Shown here in pieces: positions 17,594 through 26,225 of a stretch of 64,000 nucleotides of DNA; the first letter of the stretch is position 1, and the number at the start of each line of letters is the position of its first letter. The notes beneath the pieces are model-generated. The model made no database searches. It saw only the letters and a list, made by a program, of their open reading frames with translations, and was not told the DNA's origin. Both the position numbers and the translations under genes were made by a program. This DNA comes from Sphingomonas taxi. Lineage in GTDB: Bacteria; Pseudomonadota; Alphaproteobacteria; Sphingomonadales; Sphingomonadaceae. The stretch lies in contig QFQI01000008.1 of assembly GCA_003243195.1 (NCBI GenBank), positions 124,001 through 188,000 on the forward strand, in the 5' to 3' direction.

Positions 17594-19291
17594 ATGAGCT
17601 ATCCGCGGCAGGCGGAAAGCCTGATCGAGCATCTGCGCTGTGCGCCCTTCCTCGATGCGCTGGCCGGGGTCGCGGGGCCGCTCGACGTCGAATTGTGGGA
17701 AGCGGTCGTGGAGCAGGCGGCGCGCTTCGCGGCGGCCGAGCTGGAACCGCTTGGCCGCGCGCTGGACGAACAGGGCGCGACGCTGGTCGACGGGCGTGTC
17801 GCGACGTCCGAGGTCCATCGCGGCGCCTGGGCGCGTTTCCGGGAGGCGGGCTGGCTGTCGTTGCAGCTTCCACCGGATCTGGGCGGGCAGGGGCTGCCGC
17901 TGCTGTTGTCGACCGCGTGCGAGGAGATCTTCAACCGCGCGTCGGCCGCGTTCATGATGCTGCCGACGCCCAATCGCACCGCCGCCGTGCTGCTGCACGG
18001 ACTGGCGGACGAGGAGGTGCGCTCGCAATGGGTGCCGCGGCTCGCCGATGGCAGTTGGGGGGCGACGATCTGCATCTCCGAACCCGACGCCGGCTCGGAC
18101 GTGGGACGGATCGCGACGCGCGCCGATCGCGACGCCGACGGGCGCTGGCGCGTGACGGGGGAGAAATGCTGGATCTCCTATGGCGACCATGACCTGACCG
18201 GGCGGATCGGCCATTGCCTGCTGGCGCGGACCGGAAGCGCGGTCGGGGCGCGGGGACTCAGCCTGTTCCTCGTCCCCGATCGTCACGCCGACGGCACGCG
18301 CAACGGCGTCGTGACGCGCCGGATCGAGGAGAAGATGGGGCTGCACGGATCGCCCACCTGCGCGCTGGGGTTCGAGGGCGCGGAGGCGATCCTGCTTGGC
18401 GCGGAAGGACGCGGCCTCGCCCATCTGTTCGAAATGATGCTGCTGATGCGCTTGTCGTGCGGTCCGCAGGGCGTCGGCGTGGCGGTCGCGGCGCTCGACG
18501 TCGCGCTCGGCTATGCGCAGGAGCGGCGGCAGGGCGGCGCGCCCGACGCGCGGCCGGTGCCGATCGCGGAGCACGCCGACGTGCAGCGTCAGTTGCTGGA
18601 CGCCGCGGCGCGGGTCGAGCTGGCGCGCGGCAGCGCCATCGCGACCTCCATCGTGATGCAATTGTCGGCCGAGGCGGCGGAGCCGGAGGAACGGCGACGC
18701 TGGTCGGCGTTGGCGCAGTTCCTGCTGCCGATCGTCAAGGACGGCGCGGCGCGCTGCGCCGGCGATGTCGCCAACATCGCGATTCAGGTGCTGGGAGGGG
18801 CGGGCTATACACGCGAATGGCCGGTGGAGCGGCTGGCGCGCGATGCGCGTGTGTTCCCGCTGTTCGAAGGCACCAGCGGCATCCAGGCGCTCGACATGCT
18901 GCACCGGCGGCTGTGGCGCGACGGCGGCGAGGGGCTGCGGCTGTTCGTGGGCCACGCGCGCGCGGACGCGGGCGACACGCCGGACGGCGACGTGCTGCGC
19001 CGCGCGCTCACCCGGCTGGAGGATACGGCCGCCGCGCTCGACGCGCTGAAGGACACGGCGCGCCGCGCGGAAGCGGGGGCCAACGCCTTCCTGCGGCTGT
19101 GCGAGGTGACGCTGGGCGCGTGGATCGCGGTGCGCCTGCTGCGCGACACCGGCGAGGGCGCGGCCGGGCGCCGCATCCGCGCCGCCGCCCGCTTCGCGCT
19201 GGCGGAAACCGACGCGCGCGGGGAATCGCTGGCGGCGCTGGCGACGCTGGGCAGCGCGCGGCTGGACGCGTTCGGCGACCTGCTCGCCTGA
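17594..19291 (+). CDS. Acyl-CoA dehydrogenase at the end of the lig operon
   Basis: 565 residues, the longer acyl-CoA dehydrogenase type with a C-terminal extension. FAD-binding and fold motifs: WGATICISEPDAGSDVG, VTGEKCWISYGDHDL, EEKMGLHGSPTCALGFEGAEAILLG, VANIAIQVLGGAGYTREWPVERLARDARV and FEGTSGIQALDML. It starts 28 bp after ligC and faces ferA across a terminator hairpin. Saturated phenylpropanoyl-CoAs such as dihydroferuloyl-CoA are plausible substrates, since dehydrogenation would feed FerB; that is inferred from the neighbourhood. Other acyl-CoAs cannot be excluded. Confidence 0.85.
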   Translation: MSYPRQAESLIEHLRCAPFLDALAGVAGPLDVELWEAVVEQAARFAAAELEPLGRALDEQGATLVDGRVATSEVHRGAWARFREAGWLSLQLPPDLGGQGLPLLLSTACEEIFNRASAAFMMLPTPNRTAAVLLHGLADEEVRSQWVPRLADGSWGATICISEPDAGSDVGRIATRADRDADGRWRVTGEKCWISYGDHDLTGRIGHCLLARTGSAVGARGLSLFLVPDRHADGTRNGVVTRRIEEKMGLHGSPTCALGFEGAEAILLGAEGRGLAHLFEMMLLMRLSCGPQGVGVAVAALDVALGYAQERRQGGAPDARPVPIAEHADVQRQLLDAAARVELARGSAIATSIVMQLSAEAAEPEERRRWSALAQFLLPIVKDGAARCAGDVANIAIQVLGGAGYTREWPVERLARDARVFPLFEGTSGIQALDMLHRRLWRDGGEGLRLFVGHARADAGDTPDGDVLRRALTRLEDTAAALDALKDTARRAEAGANAFLRLCEVTLGAWIAVRLLRDTGEGAAGRRIRAAARFALAETDARGESLAALATLGSARLDAFGDLLA

Positions 19292-19296
19292 GCCGT

Positions 19297-19325
19297 GGCG
19301 CGCCGGCCGTTCGGGCCGGCGCGCG
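19297..19325. terminator. Bidirectional terminator hairpin between acyl-CoA dehydrogenase and ferA
   Basis: GGCGCGCCGGCC and GGCCGGCGCGCC form a 12-bp perfect stem with a 5-nt loop, lying between two convergent stop codons (19291 and 19331). No T-run follows, as is common in high-GC genomes. Confidence 0.6.
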
Positions 19326-19330
19326 CCGGG

Positions 19331-21430
19331 TCAGGCGTCGGCGAGGATGAGCGCGTCGAGCGCCACCGCGCCGTCGCTGCGCACGATCACCGGGTTGAGG
19401 TCGATCTCGCGGATCGCCGGTTCACCCGTGAGGAGATCGCCGAGCGTCTCGACCATCGCGGCCACGGCGTCGAGATCGACCGGCGGCCGCCCGCGGAAGC
19501 CGGTGAGCAGCGGCGCGCCCTTGAGCAACAGCAACTCGCGCACGATCCCCGCGCGGTCGAGGCCGGGCACGATCAGTCGCGAATCGCGCAGCACCTCCGC
19601 CTGCACGCCGCCGAACCCGACCAGGATCACCGGACCCCAGTCGGGATCGTTGCGCGCCCCGATGATGAGCTCCTCGCCGCCGGCGCCCATCCGTTCGACC
19701 AGCACGCCGTCGAGCCGCAGGTCGGGGCGGTTGCGCGCGATCGCCTGTTGCAGCCGGTTCCAGCCCGCCGTCAGCGCGTCGCGATCGGCGAGGTTGACGA
19801 CCACGCCCCCCGCATCCGACTTGTGCGGCAGCTCGACCGCCTGCGCCTTCAGCACGACCGGATAGCCGAGCGTCTCCGCCGCCGCGATCGCTTCGTCGAG
19901 CGAGGTCGCGAGCTGCCCCGCGGGGAAGGGGATGCCGAGCGGTGCGAGCAGCGCCTTGGCGCGGTGTTCGGGCACCATGCCGCGCACCGTGGCCGCCAGC
20001 GAGAGCGGACGCAGCGTGGCGGTGCCGTCGACCGCCGCCCCGGCATGCGCGCGCAGGATCGCGAGCGCCCGCAGCGCGCGCTCCGTCGACGGAAGGTAGA
20101 CGATGCCCAACCCGCGCAGCGCCGCGATGTAATCGGGCGGCAGCGCGGCGCCCTCGTCCAGCCCGCAGACCACGACCGCCTTGGTCGGGCGCTCGCGCGC
20201 CAGCGCGTCGATGATCGCGGGAAACTTGATGCCGCTCGTGACGGCGTCGGTCTGGATGATGCCGATCATGACCGCGCCGAAGCGCGCGTCGCCCATCGCC
20301 GCCGCGATCAGCCGGCCGTAGATCGCCGGCTCCACCAGACCCTGTGCGGTCAGGTCGACGGGGTTGCTGACCGGCACGAACGACGGCAGCGCCGCGCGCA
20401 GCCCGGGGGCGTCGGTGTCGTCGGCCGCGGGCAGTGGTAGCCCGATCGCCTCCGCGAAGTCGAGCGTGAGCGCCTTGAACGCCCCCGACTCGCCGATCAC
20501 CGCCGGACCGGCGCGTCCGACCGGCGCGGCGCGGGCGAGCAGTTCGAGGCAGTCGCCCAGTTCCTCCAGCGTCTCGACCAGGATGACGCCGGCGCGGCGT
20601 ACCTTGGCCGACATGACCGCGTGGTCGCCGGCCAGCGCGCCGGTGTGGGTGGCGGCGGATTCGCGTGCCGCGCTGGAGCGGCCGGGGTGAAGTAGCACGA
20701 TCGGCTTGCCCGCCGCGCGCGCGCGTTCGGCGGCGGCGAGGAAGCGTGCCGGGCGGCGGAACTGCTCCACCACCATGCCGATGACGCCGGTGTGCGGATC
20801 GTCGACCAGCCGCTCGACGAAATCCTCGACTCCGGTCGCCGCCTCGTTCCCGGTCGAGATCGAACAGGACAGGCCGAGCCCGCGCGCAAGCAGCACCGTG
20901 TTGAGCACCGCGGCGATCGCGCCGGATTGCGAGACGATGCCAACCGCCGGGCCGGTCGCGGGCGGGGCGGGGGCGGTTTCGATGAAGGTCAGCGGGATGC
21001 CGTCGACGAAGTTGATGAGGCCGAGGCAGTTCGGCCCCTCCACGGTCATCCCCGTTTCGGCGGCGATCCGGGCGATCTCGCGCTGTTCGGCCAGCCCCTC
21101 CTCGCCGCCTTCGGCAAAGCCGGCGGCGAAGATGACGACGCTGCCGACCCCACGCGCGCCCAGCGCGCGTACCGCGTCCAGCACGGCGGCACGCGGAATG
21201 GCGAGCACCGCCGCGTCGACCCCGTGCGGCAGCTCGGCGATCGTGCGCAGGCAGCGCCGGTCGCCGATTGCGTCGCGGTTGGGATTGATGAGGTGGATCG
21301 CCCCGTCATAGCCGAACCGTTCGAGGTTCCCCAGCAGCGACGTGCCGAGCGCGCCGGGCTTCTCCGACGCGCCGACGATCGCGATCGAGCGCGGGCGCAG
21401 CAGCCGGTCGAGCGGCTCCGTCGATGCCAT
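19331..21430 (-). CDS. ferA: Feruloyl-CoA synthetase, ADP-forming acyl-CoA synthetase family
   Basis: 699 residues. Order: CoA-binding domain (SIAIVGASEKPGALGTSLLGNL, VEGPNCLGLINF), ligase-CoA/flavodoxin-like domains (GIVSQSGAIAAVLNTVLLARGLG, TGNEAATGVEDFVERLVDDP), and a C-terminal ATP-grasp domain (GYPVVLKAQAVELPHKSDAGGVVVNL, EELIIGARNDPDWGPVILVGFGG, PPVDLDAVAAMVETLGDLL). FerA of SYK-6, as I recall, belongs to this ADP-forming family rather than to the AMP-forming Fcs family. It would activate ferulate and related hydroxycinnamates. It is the last gene of the operon, 7 bp after ferB. Substrate is inferred from ferB adjacency. Confidence 0.85.
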   Translation of the reverse strand: MASTEPLDRLLRPRSIAIVGASEKPGALGTSLLGNLERFGYDGAIHLINPNRDAIGDRRCLRTIAELPHGVDAAVLAIPRAAVLDAVRALGARGVGSVVIFAAGFAEGGEEGLAEQREIARIAAETGMTVEGPNCLGLINFVDGIPLTFIETAPAPPATGPAVGIVSQSGAIAAVLNTVLLARGLGLSCSISTGNEAATGVEDFVERLVDDPHTGVIGMVVEQFRRPARFLAAAERARAAGKPIVLLHPGRSSAARESAATHTGALAGDHAVMSAKVRRAGVILVETLEELGDCLELLARAAPVGRAGPAVIGESGAFKALTLDFAEAIGLPLPAADDTDAPGLRAALPSFVPVSNPVDLTAQGLVEPAIYGRLIAAAMGDARFGAVMIGIIQTDAVTSGIKFPAIIDALARERPTKAVVVCGLDEGAALPPDYIAALRGLGIVYLPSTERALRALAILRAHAGAAVDGTATLRPLSLAATVRGMVPEHRAKALLAPLGIPFPAGQLATSLDEAIAAAETLGYPVVLKAQAVELPHKSDAGGVVVNLADRDALTAGWNRLQQAIARNRPDLRLDGVLVERMGAGGEELIIGARNDPDWGPVILVGFGGVQAEVLRDSRLIVPGLDRAGIVRELLLLKGAPLLTGFRGRPPVDLDAVAAMVETLGDLLTGEPAIREIDLNPVIVRSDGAVALDALILADA

Positions 21431-21437
21431 GATGCGC

Positions 21438-22274
21438 TCAGCCCCGCTGGCGGGTCAGGTCGTAGGCGCCCAGACCGGGCTTGTACGACTTGTCGTCGAT
21501 GAACTGGCGAAGACCTTCCTTGCGGCCCTCGGGATCGAAGCTGTCGGCCGCCTCCTGCGCGCGGATCAGGAAGTCCTCGGCATTGTCATAGGTCATCTCG
21601 CCGACCCGGCGCACCGCATCCTTGGTGGCCTTCAGCGCGACCGGGTTCTTCTTGAGCAGCACGCCGGCGACCGCGGCGACGCGGTCCTTCAGCCCGGCGA
21701 GCGGCACCGCTTCGTTGACGAGTCCCCATTCGGCGGCGGTGCGGCCGTCGACATTCTCGCCCATCAGCGCGTGGTACATCGCCTTGCGGAACGGCAGCAG
21801 CTCGCGCGCCACCTTGGTCGCACCGCCGCCGGGCAGGATGCCCCAGTTGATCTCCGACAGGCCGAACTGCGCCTCCTCCGCCGCGAAGGCGAGGTCGCAG
21901 GCGAACAGCGGACCGTAGCCGCCGCCGAAGCACCAGCCGTTCACCATCGCGATGGTCGGCTTCTGATACCAGCGCAGCCGCCGCCACCAGCCATAGGCCT
22001 CGGCCTGCGCCTGGCGCGTCGCGCCGAGGCCATGCGCCGCCGTCTCGCGGAAATATTCCTTGAGGTCCATGCCCGCCGACCAGGCGGTGCCTTCGCCGCT
22101 CAGCACCAGCACCCCGACATCGTCGCGGAACTGCAACGCGGCGAGTGTCGCGTCCATTTCACGGTTCAGCGTGGGCGACATGCAGTTGCGCTTGTCGGGA
22201 CGGTTGAAGCGGACCCAGGCGACCCCGTCCACGATCTCATAGGCGACGGTGCCGCTCGGCGATTGTTCGGTCAT
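21438..22274 (-). CDS. ferB: Feruloyl-CoA hydratase-lyase
   Basis: 278 residues of the crotonase family, hydroxycinnamoyl-CoA hydratase-lyase type: SAGMDLKEYFRE, AYGWWRRLRWYQKPTIAMVNGWCFGGGYGPLFACDLAFAAEEA split across two conserved blocks, and FGLSEINWGILPGGGATK with the catalytic-loop Glu. The Tyr/Trp-rich stretch before QKPTIAMVNG is characteristic of HCHL. It hydrates feruloyl-CoA and splits it to vanillin and acetyl-CoA. It lies between vanillin dehydrogenase and ferA, so ferulate-to-vanillate is encoded in three consecutive genes. Confidence 0.92.
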   Translation of the reverse strand: MTEQSPSGTVAYEIVDGVAWVRFNRPDKRNCMSPTLNREMDATLAALQFRDDVGVLVLSGEGTAWSAGMDLKEYFRETAAHGLGATRQAQAEAYGWWRRLRWYQKPTIAMVNGWCFGGGYGPLFACDLAFAAEEAQFGLSEINWGILPGGGATKVARELLPFRKAMYHALMGENVDGRTAAEWGLVNEAVPLAGLKDRVAAVAGVLLKKNPVALKATKDAVRRVGEMTYDNAEDFLIRAQEAADSFDPEGRKEGLRQFIDDKSYKPGLGAYDLTRQRG

Positions 22275-22301
22275 GCGTGATTCCTTGGCGGAAGAATGGG
22301 A

Positions 22302-23711
22302 TCAGATCGGGAAGTGGCCCGGCTGCGTCTCGACGGTGATCCAGCGCAGCTCGGTGAAGCTGTCGATCCCCGCCCGGCCGCCGAACCGCCCGTAACCCGA
22401 TGCGCGGGTGCCGCCGAACGGCATCTGCGGTTCGTCGTGTACGGTCGGGCCATTGACGTGGCAGATGCCGGAACGGACCTGCCGGGCCACCCGCAGGCCG
22501 CGGGCGGTGTCGCGCGTGAAGACCGCGGACGACAGCCCGTATTCGGTGTCGTTGGCCAGTTCGATCGCATGCGCCTCGTCACGGGCGCGAATCACGCCGA
22601 CGACGGGGCCGAAGCTTTCGTCGCGGAACAGCTTCATCTGCGGCGTCACCTTGTCGATGACGTGCGCCGGCATCAGCACGCCGTCGGCGTCGCCCCCGTT
22701 CACCTGCACCGCGCCGGCGGCGAGCGCGTCGTCGATCAGCGAGCGGACGTGATCGACCGTCTTCTGGTCGACCACCGCGCCGAGCGGCGCCTTGCCCTCG
22801 CGCGGATCGCCGACCGACATCGTGGCGACCTTCGCCGTGAACTTCGAGACGAAGGCGTCGGCGACCGCGTCGACGACGATGATGCGCTCGGTCGACATGC
22901 AGATCTGGCCCGAGTTCATGAACGCGCCGAACGCGGCGGCCTTGACCGCTTCGTCGAGGTCGGCATCGTCGAGCACGATCAGCGGCGCCTTGCCGCCGAG
23001 TTCGAGCAGCACCGGCTTCAGATGTTCGGCGGCACGCTTCGCGATGATCCGGCCGACATGGGTGGAGCCGGTGAAGTTGATGCGGCGGACCGCCGGATGG
23101 TCGATCAGCGCGCCGACCACCTCGCCCGCGTCCTCCGGCGCGTTCGTCACCAGCGTCACCGCTCCCTCCGGCAACGCCTCCGCAAAGGCCTCCGCGATCA
23201 GCGCGTGCGTGCGCGGGCATTGCTCGGACGCCTTGAACACCACCGTATTGCCGCACGCCAGCGGCACCGCGATCGCGCGCACGCCCAGGATGATCGGCGC
23301 GTTCCACGGCGCGATGCCGAGCACGACGCCGACCGGCTCGCGGATCGCCATGGCGAGGCAGCCGGGCTTGTCGGAGGGGATCACCTCCCCGGCGATCTGC
23401 GTCGTCAGCGCCGCGGCCTCGCGCACCATGCCGGTCGCCAGCATCAGGTTGAAGCGTGCCCAGCCCTCGGTCGCGCCGATCTCGCCCATCATCGCGGCGA
23501 CGAAATCGCCGGCACGCCGGTCGAGCGCGTCGGCCGCGGCGTTGAGCGCCGATCGCCGCGCGTTGGGGCCGAGCGCGGACCAGTGCGCCAGCGCCGCGCC
23601 GGCCGTCTCCGCCGCAGCCGCCGCGTCGGACACCGTGGCCGCCGGGCTTCGCGTCGCGACCTCGCCGGTCACCGGGTTGCGACGCTCGAACGTCCGTGCT
23701 GCTGCCGTCAT
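22302..23711 (-). CDS. ligV: Vanillin dehydrogenase (aldehyde dehydrogenase family)
   Basis: 469 residues. ALDH motifs: GIAPWNAPIILGVRAIAVPLACGNTVVFK, FTGSTHVGRIIAKRAAE, LELGGKAPLIVLDDADLDEA with the catalytic Glu, SGQICMSTERI with the nucleophile Cys, and FRDESFGPVVGV. It oxidises vanillin (and probably protocatechualdehyde or other benzaldehydes) to the acid with NAD. I chose MTAAARTF as the start because AGGAAAGAG precedes it; an ATG 11 codons upstream has no ribosome-binding site. It sits next to ferB, whose product is its substrate. Confidence 0.88.
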   Translation of the reverse strand: MTAAARTFERRNPVTGEVATRSPAATVSDAAAAAETAGAALAHWSALGPNARRSALNAAADALDRRAGDFVAAMMGEIGATEGWARFNLMLATGMVREAAALTTQIAGEVIPSDKPGCLAMAIREPVGVVLGIAPWNAPIILGVRAIAVPLACGNTVVFKASEQCPRTHALIAEAFAEALPEGAVTLVTNAPEDAGEVVGALIDHPAVRRINFTGSTHVGRIIAKRAAEHLKPVLLELGGKAPLIVLDDADLDEAVKAAAFGAFMNSGQICMSTERIIVVDAVADAFVSKFTAKVATMSVGDPREGKAPLGAVVDQKTVDHVRSLIDDALAAGAVQVNGGDADGVLMPAHVIDKVTPQMKLFRDESFGPVVGVIRARDEAHAIELANDTEYGLSSAVFTRDTARGLRVARQVRSGICHVNGPTVHDEPQMPFGGTRASGYGRFGGRAGIDSFTELRWITVETQPGHFPI

Positions 23712-23753
23712 CGTCTCTTTCCTGTCGTCCAATAGTGTCGCCATGCCGGCCTC

Positions 23754-24695
23754 CTATGCCTGTTCGACCGCGCGCAGCGCGCCCAGCGCCGCCAGCTCGT
23801 CCGCCTTCGCCTCGAACAGCGCGGCCAGCGATCGCGGCGCGCGCCCGGTCAGCCGCTCCACGTCGTCCGACCGGACCGCGAAGCGCCCGTCGCGCACCGC
23901 CGCCTCGAAGCTGACCATGTCGTCCGAATTCCAGGGGTTGCCCTCGACCACCAGCCCGTCCACCGGCGCGCGCGGGATGCCGAGCGCGTCGAACATCGCG
24001 TACAGCCCGGCTTCGTCGGTCTGCTCGAAGCGGACGGGTTGCCCGGCGTGACGTTCGATCATCGCGGCAACCTCGCGATAGGATACGAGGTCGGGGCCGG
24101 TCACGTCATAGGCGCGCCCGGCATGTTCGTCCCCCAGCAGCGCCGCGACCGCGCAGGCGGCGCAATCGGCGCGCCACACGAAGCCCATGCGCCCGTCGCC
24201 GGCGACCGACAGCATCGCGCCCGCCGCCAGCACCATCGGCGCCATCACGTCGGTCACCGCATCGGCATATTGGGCGTTGCGCAGGAAGGTCCATGCGACG
24301 CCCGCGCTCCGCAGCAGCGCCTCCGTCCCGCGATGATCGGCCACCGCCTCCGACAGGTTCTGCGGATCGCCCGCGCCGATGAAGGAGGTGTAGACGATCC
24401 GCGTCACGCCCGCGGCCACCGCCGCGTCGATCGCGGCGCCGTGCTGCGCCACGCGCCTGCCGACGCGGGTGCCGCTCACCAGCAGCATGCGCCGGCCGCC
24501 GCGCAGCGCTTCTGCGAGCGAGCCGGGTGCGTCATAGTCGCCGAAGCGGACGTCGCAGCCGAGCTGCCGGTAATCGGCGAGGCTGTCGGGATGGCGCGTG
24601 ACCAGGATCAGGTCCGATGGGGCGACGTGGCGCAGCAATCCGTCGGCGGTCAGGCGGCCGAACTGCCCGGATGCGCCGGTGATGACGATCGACAA
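23754..24695 (-). CDS. NmrA-like NAD(P)-binding protein
   Basis: 313 residues. Atypical SDR with the nucleotide-binding motif ITGASGQFGRLTADGLL, then LVTRHPDSLADYRQLGCDVRFGDYD, MLLVSGTRVGRRVAQH, and VAWTFLRNAQYADAV. It lacks the YxxxK of classical SDRs and resembles QorB/NmrA-type NAD(P)H-dependent quinone reductases or redox sensors. Position between the lignostilbene dioxygenase and vanillin dehydrogenase genes suggests a role with aromatic aldehydes or quinones, which is inferred only. Confidence 0.75.
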   Translation of the reverse strand: MSIVITGASGQFGRLTADGLLRHVAPSDLILVTRHPDSLADYRQLGCDVRFGDYDAPGSLAEALRGGRRMLLVSGTRVGRRVAQHGAAIDAAVAAGVTRIVYTSFIGAGDPQNLSEAVADHRGTEALLRSAGVAWTFLRNAQYADAVTDVMAPMVLAAGAMLSVAGDGRMGFVWRADCAACAVAALLGDEHAGRAYDVTGPDLVSYREVAAMIERHAGQPVRFEQTDEAGLYAMFDALGIPRAPVDGLVVEGNPWNSDDMVSFEAAVRDGRFAVRSDDVERLTGRAPRSLAALFEAKADELAALGALRAVEQA

Positions 24696-24708
24696 GCTCC
24701 GGCTCCCT

Positions 24709-26175
24709 TCAGGCGGCGGCGCGGATGCGCGCGGCGTCCAGGTCGCGGCGCGCGACCCAGTTGCCGTGCACCTGCTCGCGCGTGGTGACCGGCAGGTGGA
24801 CCTTCGCCACCGGCCCCTTGTCGAGCTCGGCCGCTTCCCAGATCCAGACCTGCTGGTCGTAGCGGCCGGGGAGGAATTCGTGATCGACCACCGCCATCAG
24901 CCAGCCTTCGTGATTCTCCGCCGTGGAGGGGATATGCACCGGCTCGTTGATCGCCAGGTCCGGCCCGATCGAATAGCCTTCGATCCCGCCATTGCCGAGG
25001 TTGACGCGCAGGATGCAGTTGAAGCCGACGCCGGCCGGTCCGTTGTGCAGTGGCTTGCCGCGTGACGGATCGACCGTCAGATACCAGCCGTGGCGATAGG
25101 CGCGCCCCTGGTCGGTGCGCACCGTCACCGGCATCTCGCCGAACGGACCGTAACGACGCTCGGCGATGCCGGCGGCGGGATCGTCGAGGTTCATCGTCCA
25201 GCGCGTCAGCCCGCCATCGAGCGCGACGTCGAGCTGCGAATCCTCAAGGATGAACGGGATCAGGTTGGTGTTGGCGAGGCACATGTCGAGGTGCACCAGC
25301 CGCCCTTCGGTGAAGGCGTTCATGATGTGATAGGCGTGCACCCCGGCCGGCCCCTTGAACCAGACCAGTTCGGACACGTCGCCATGGCGGGGCATGATCC
25401 CGATCCAGCTTTCGCGCCCCTGCTCGTGCAGCCAGTGCGGCCCGCCGGCCTTCAGCCGGTCAAGATCGGCGGTGGTCGGGAAGACGGTGAACACGACATG
25501 TTCGTCGGTCAGCCCGAAATCGTGCATGAACGAGCAATAGGGCGCGTCGAACCATTGTTCGGACACGAGCGATCCGTCCGCGCCCGCGATGCAATAGGCG
25601 ATCTTGGTGCTGCACAGCCCGTCGGCCTCGTAGCCGAAGAAGAACATCTCGCCGGTACGCGGGTCGATGCGCGGGTGCGCGGTCATCGTCTGCGACCGGA
25701 ACGCACCGTCCCAGTCCCACTTGCCGATCGTGTCCAGCGTGTGCGGGTCGATCTGATAGGCGCGCCCGTCCTCCTTGGTCATGAACAGCCGGCCGGCGTG
25801 CCAGACCGGGGTGGTGTTCGCGACCGTGCCGTCTACCCCGGCGACGCTGGGATCATTGGTGAAGGGGTTGCGATAACGCCCGAACAGGCTGCGTCCCGCC
25901 TTGCGTTCCGCCAGGTAACGCTCGGTCTGCACGTAGCGGATCGCATAGCTGACGCGACCGCCGCGGAACTCGATCTTGTTGACCATGCCGTCGGCGGACA
26001 GGATCACGTCGTCCTGCCGCATCGGGGGAAAGGCGGGGTCGGGCACCGCGCGGAAGAACGCGCCGTCGATCTCCGCCGGGATCGTGCCTTCGACGCGCAG
26101 GTCGTGCGCCGACGCCTCGATGCCGGTCGGGGTGTTCAGCCCCTTGAAATGGACGGTGTCGGGATAGGCTCCCAT
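24709..26175 (-). CDS. lsdA: Lignostilbene-alpha,beta-dioxygenase
   Basis: 488 residues, matching the roughly 485 of LsdA. Carotenoid-oxygenase fold with the four iron-binding histidines visible: His167 (TAHPRID), His218 (CSFMHDFG), His283 (HAYHIMNAF) and His470 (VHGNWVA). Tyr101 (GRYRNPF) and Lys134 (FMTKEDG) match the residues I recall as contacting the 4-hydroxyl of the stilbene in LsdA. Residue 59 is Leu where LsdA has Phe. The enzyme splits the central double bond of 4-hydroxystilbenes to two aldehydes, for example vanillin from lignostilbene. It is in the operon with vanillin dehydrogenase and ferBA and is divergent from the GMC/DUF3237 operon that may make its stilbene substrate. Confidence 0.9.
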   Translation of the reverse strand: MGAYPDTVHFKGLNTPTGIEASAHDLRVEGTIPAEIDGAFFRAVPDPAFPPMRQDDVILSADGMVNKIEFRGGRVSYAIRYVQTERYLAERKAGRSLFGRYRNPFTNDPSVAGVDGTVANTTPVWHAGRLFMTKEDGRAYQIDPHTLDTIGKWDWDGAFRSQTMTAHPRIDPRTGEMFFFGYEADGLCSTKIAYCIAGADGSLVSEQWFDAPYCSFMHDFGLTDEHVVFTVFPTTADLDRLKAGGPHWLHEQGRESWIGIMPRHGDVSELVWFKGPAGVHAYHIMNAFTEGRLVHLDMCLANTNLIPFILEDSQLDVALDGGLTRWTMNLDDPAAGIAERRYGPFGEMPVTVRTDQGRAYRHGWYLTVDPSRGKPLHNGPAGVGFNCILRVNLGNGGIEGYSIGPDLAINEPVHIPSTAENHEGWLMAVVDHEFLPGRYDQQVWIWEAAELDKGPVAKVHLPVTTREQVHGNWVARRDLDAARIRAAA

Positions 26176-26225
26176 GTCGCTCTCCTGCTCTTCTTGTCTT
26201 GTGTCGTTCGCGTCGATCGTGCCGG

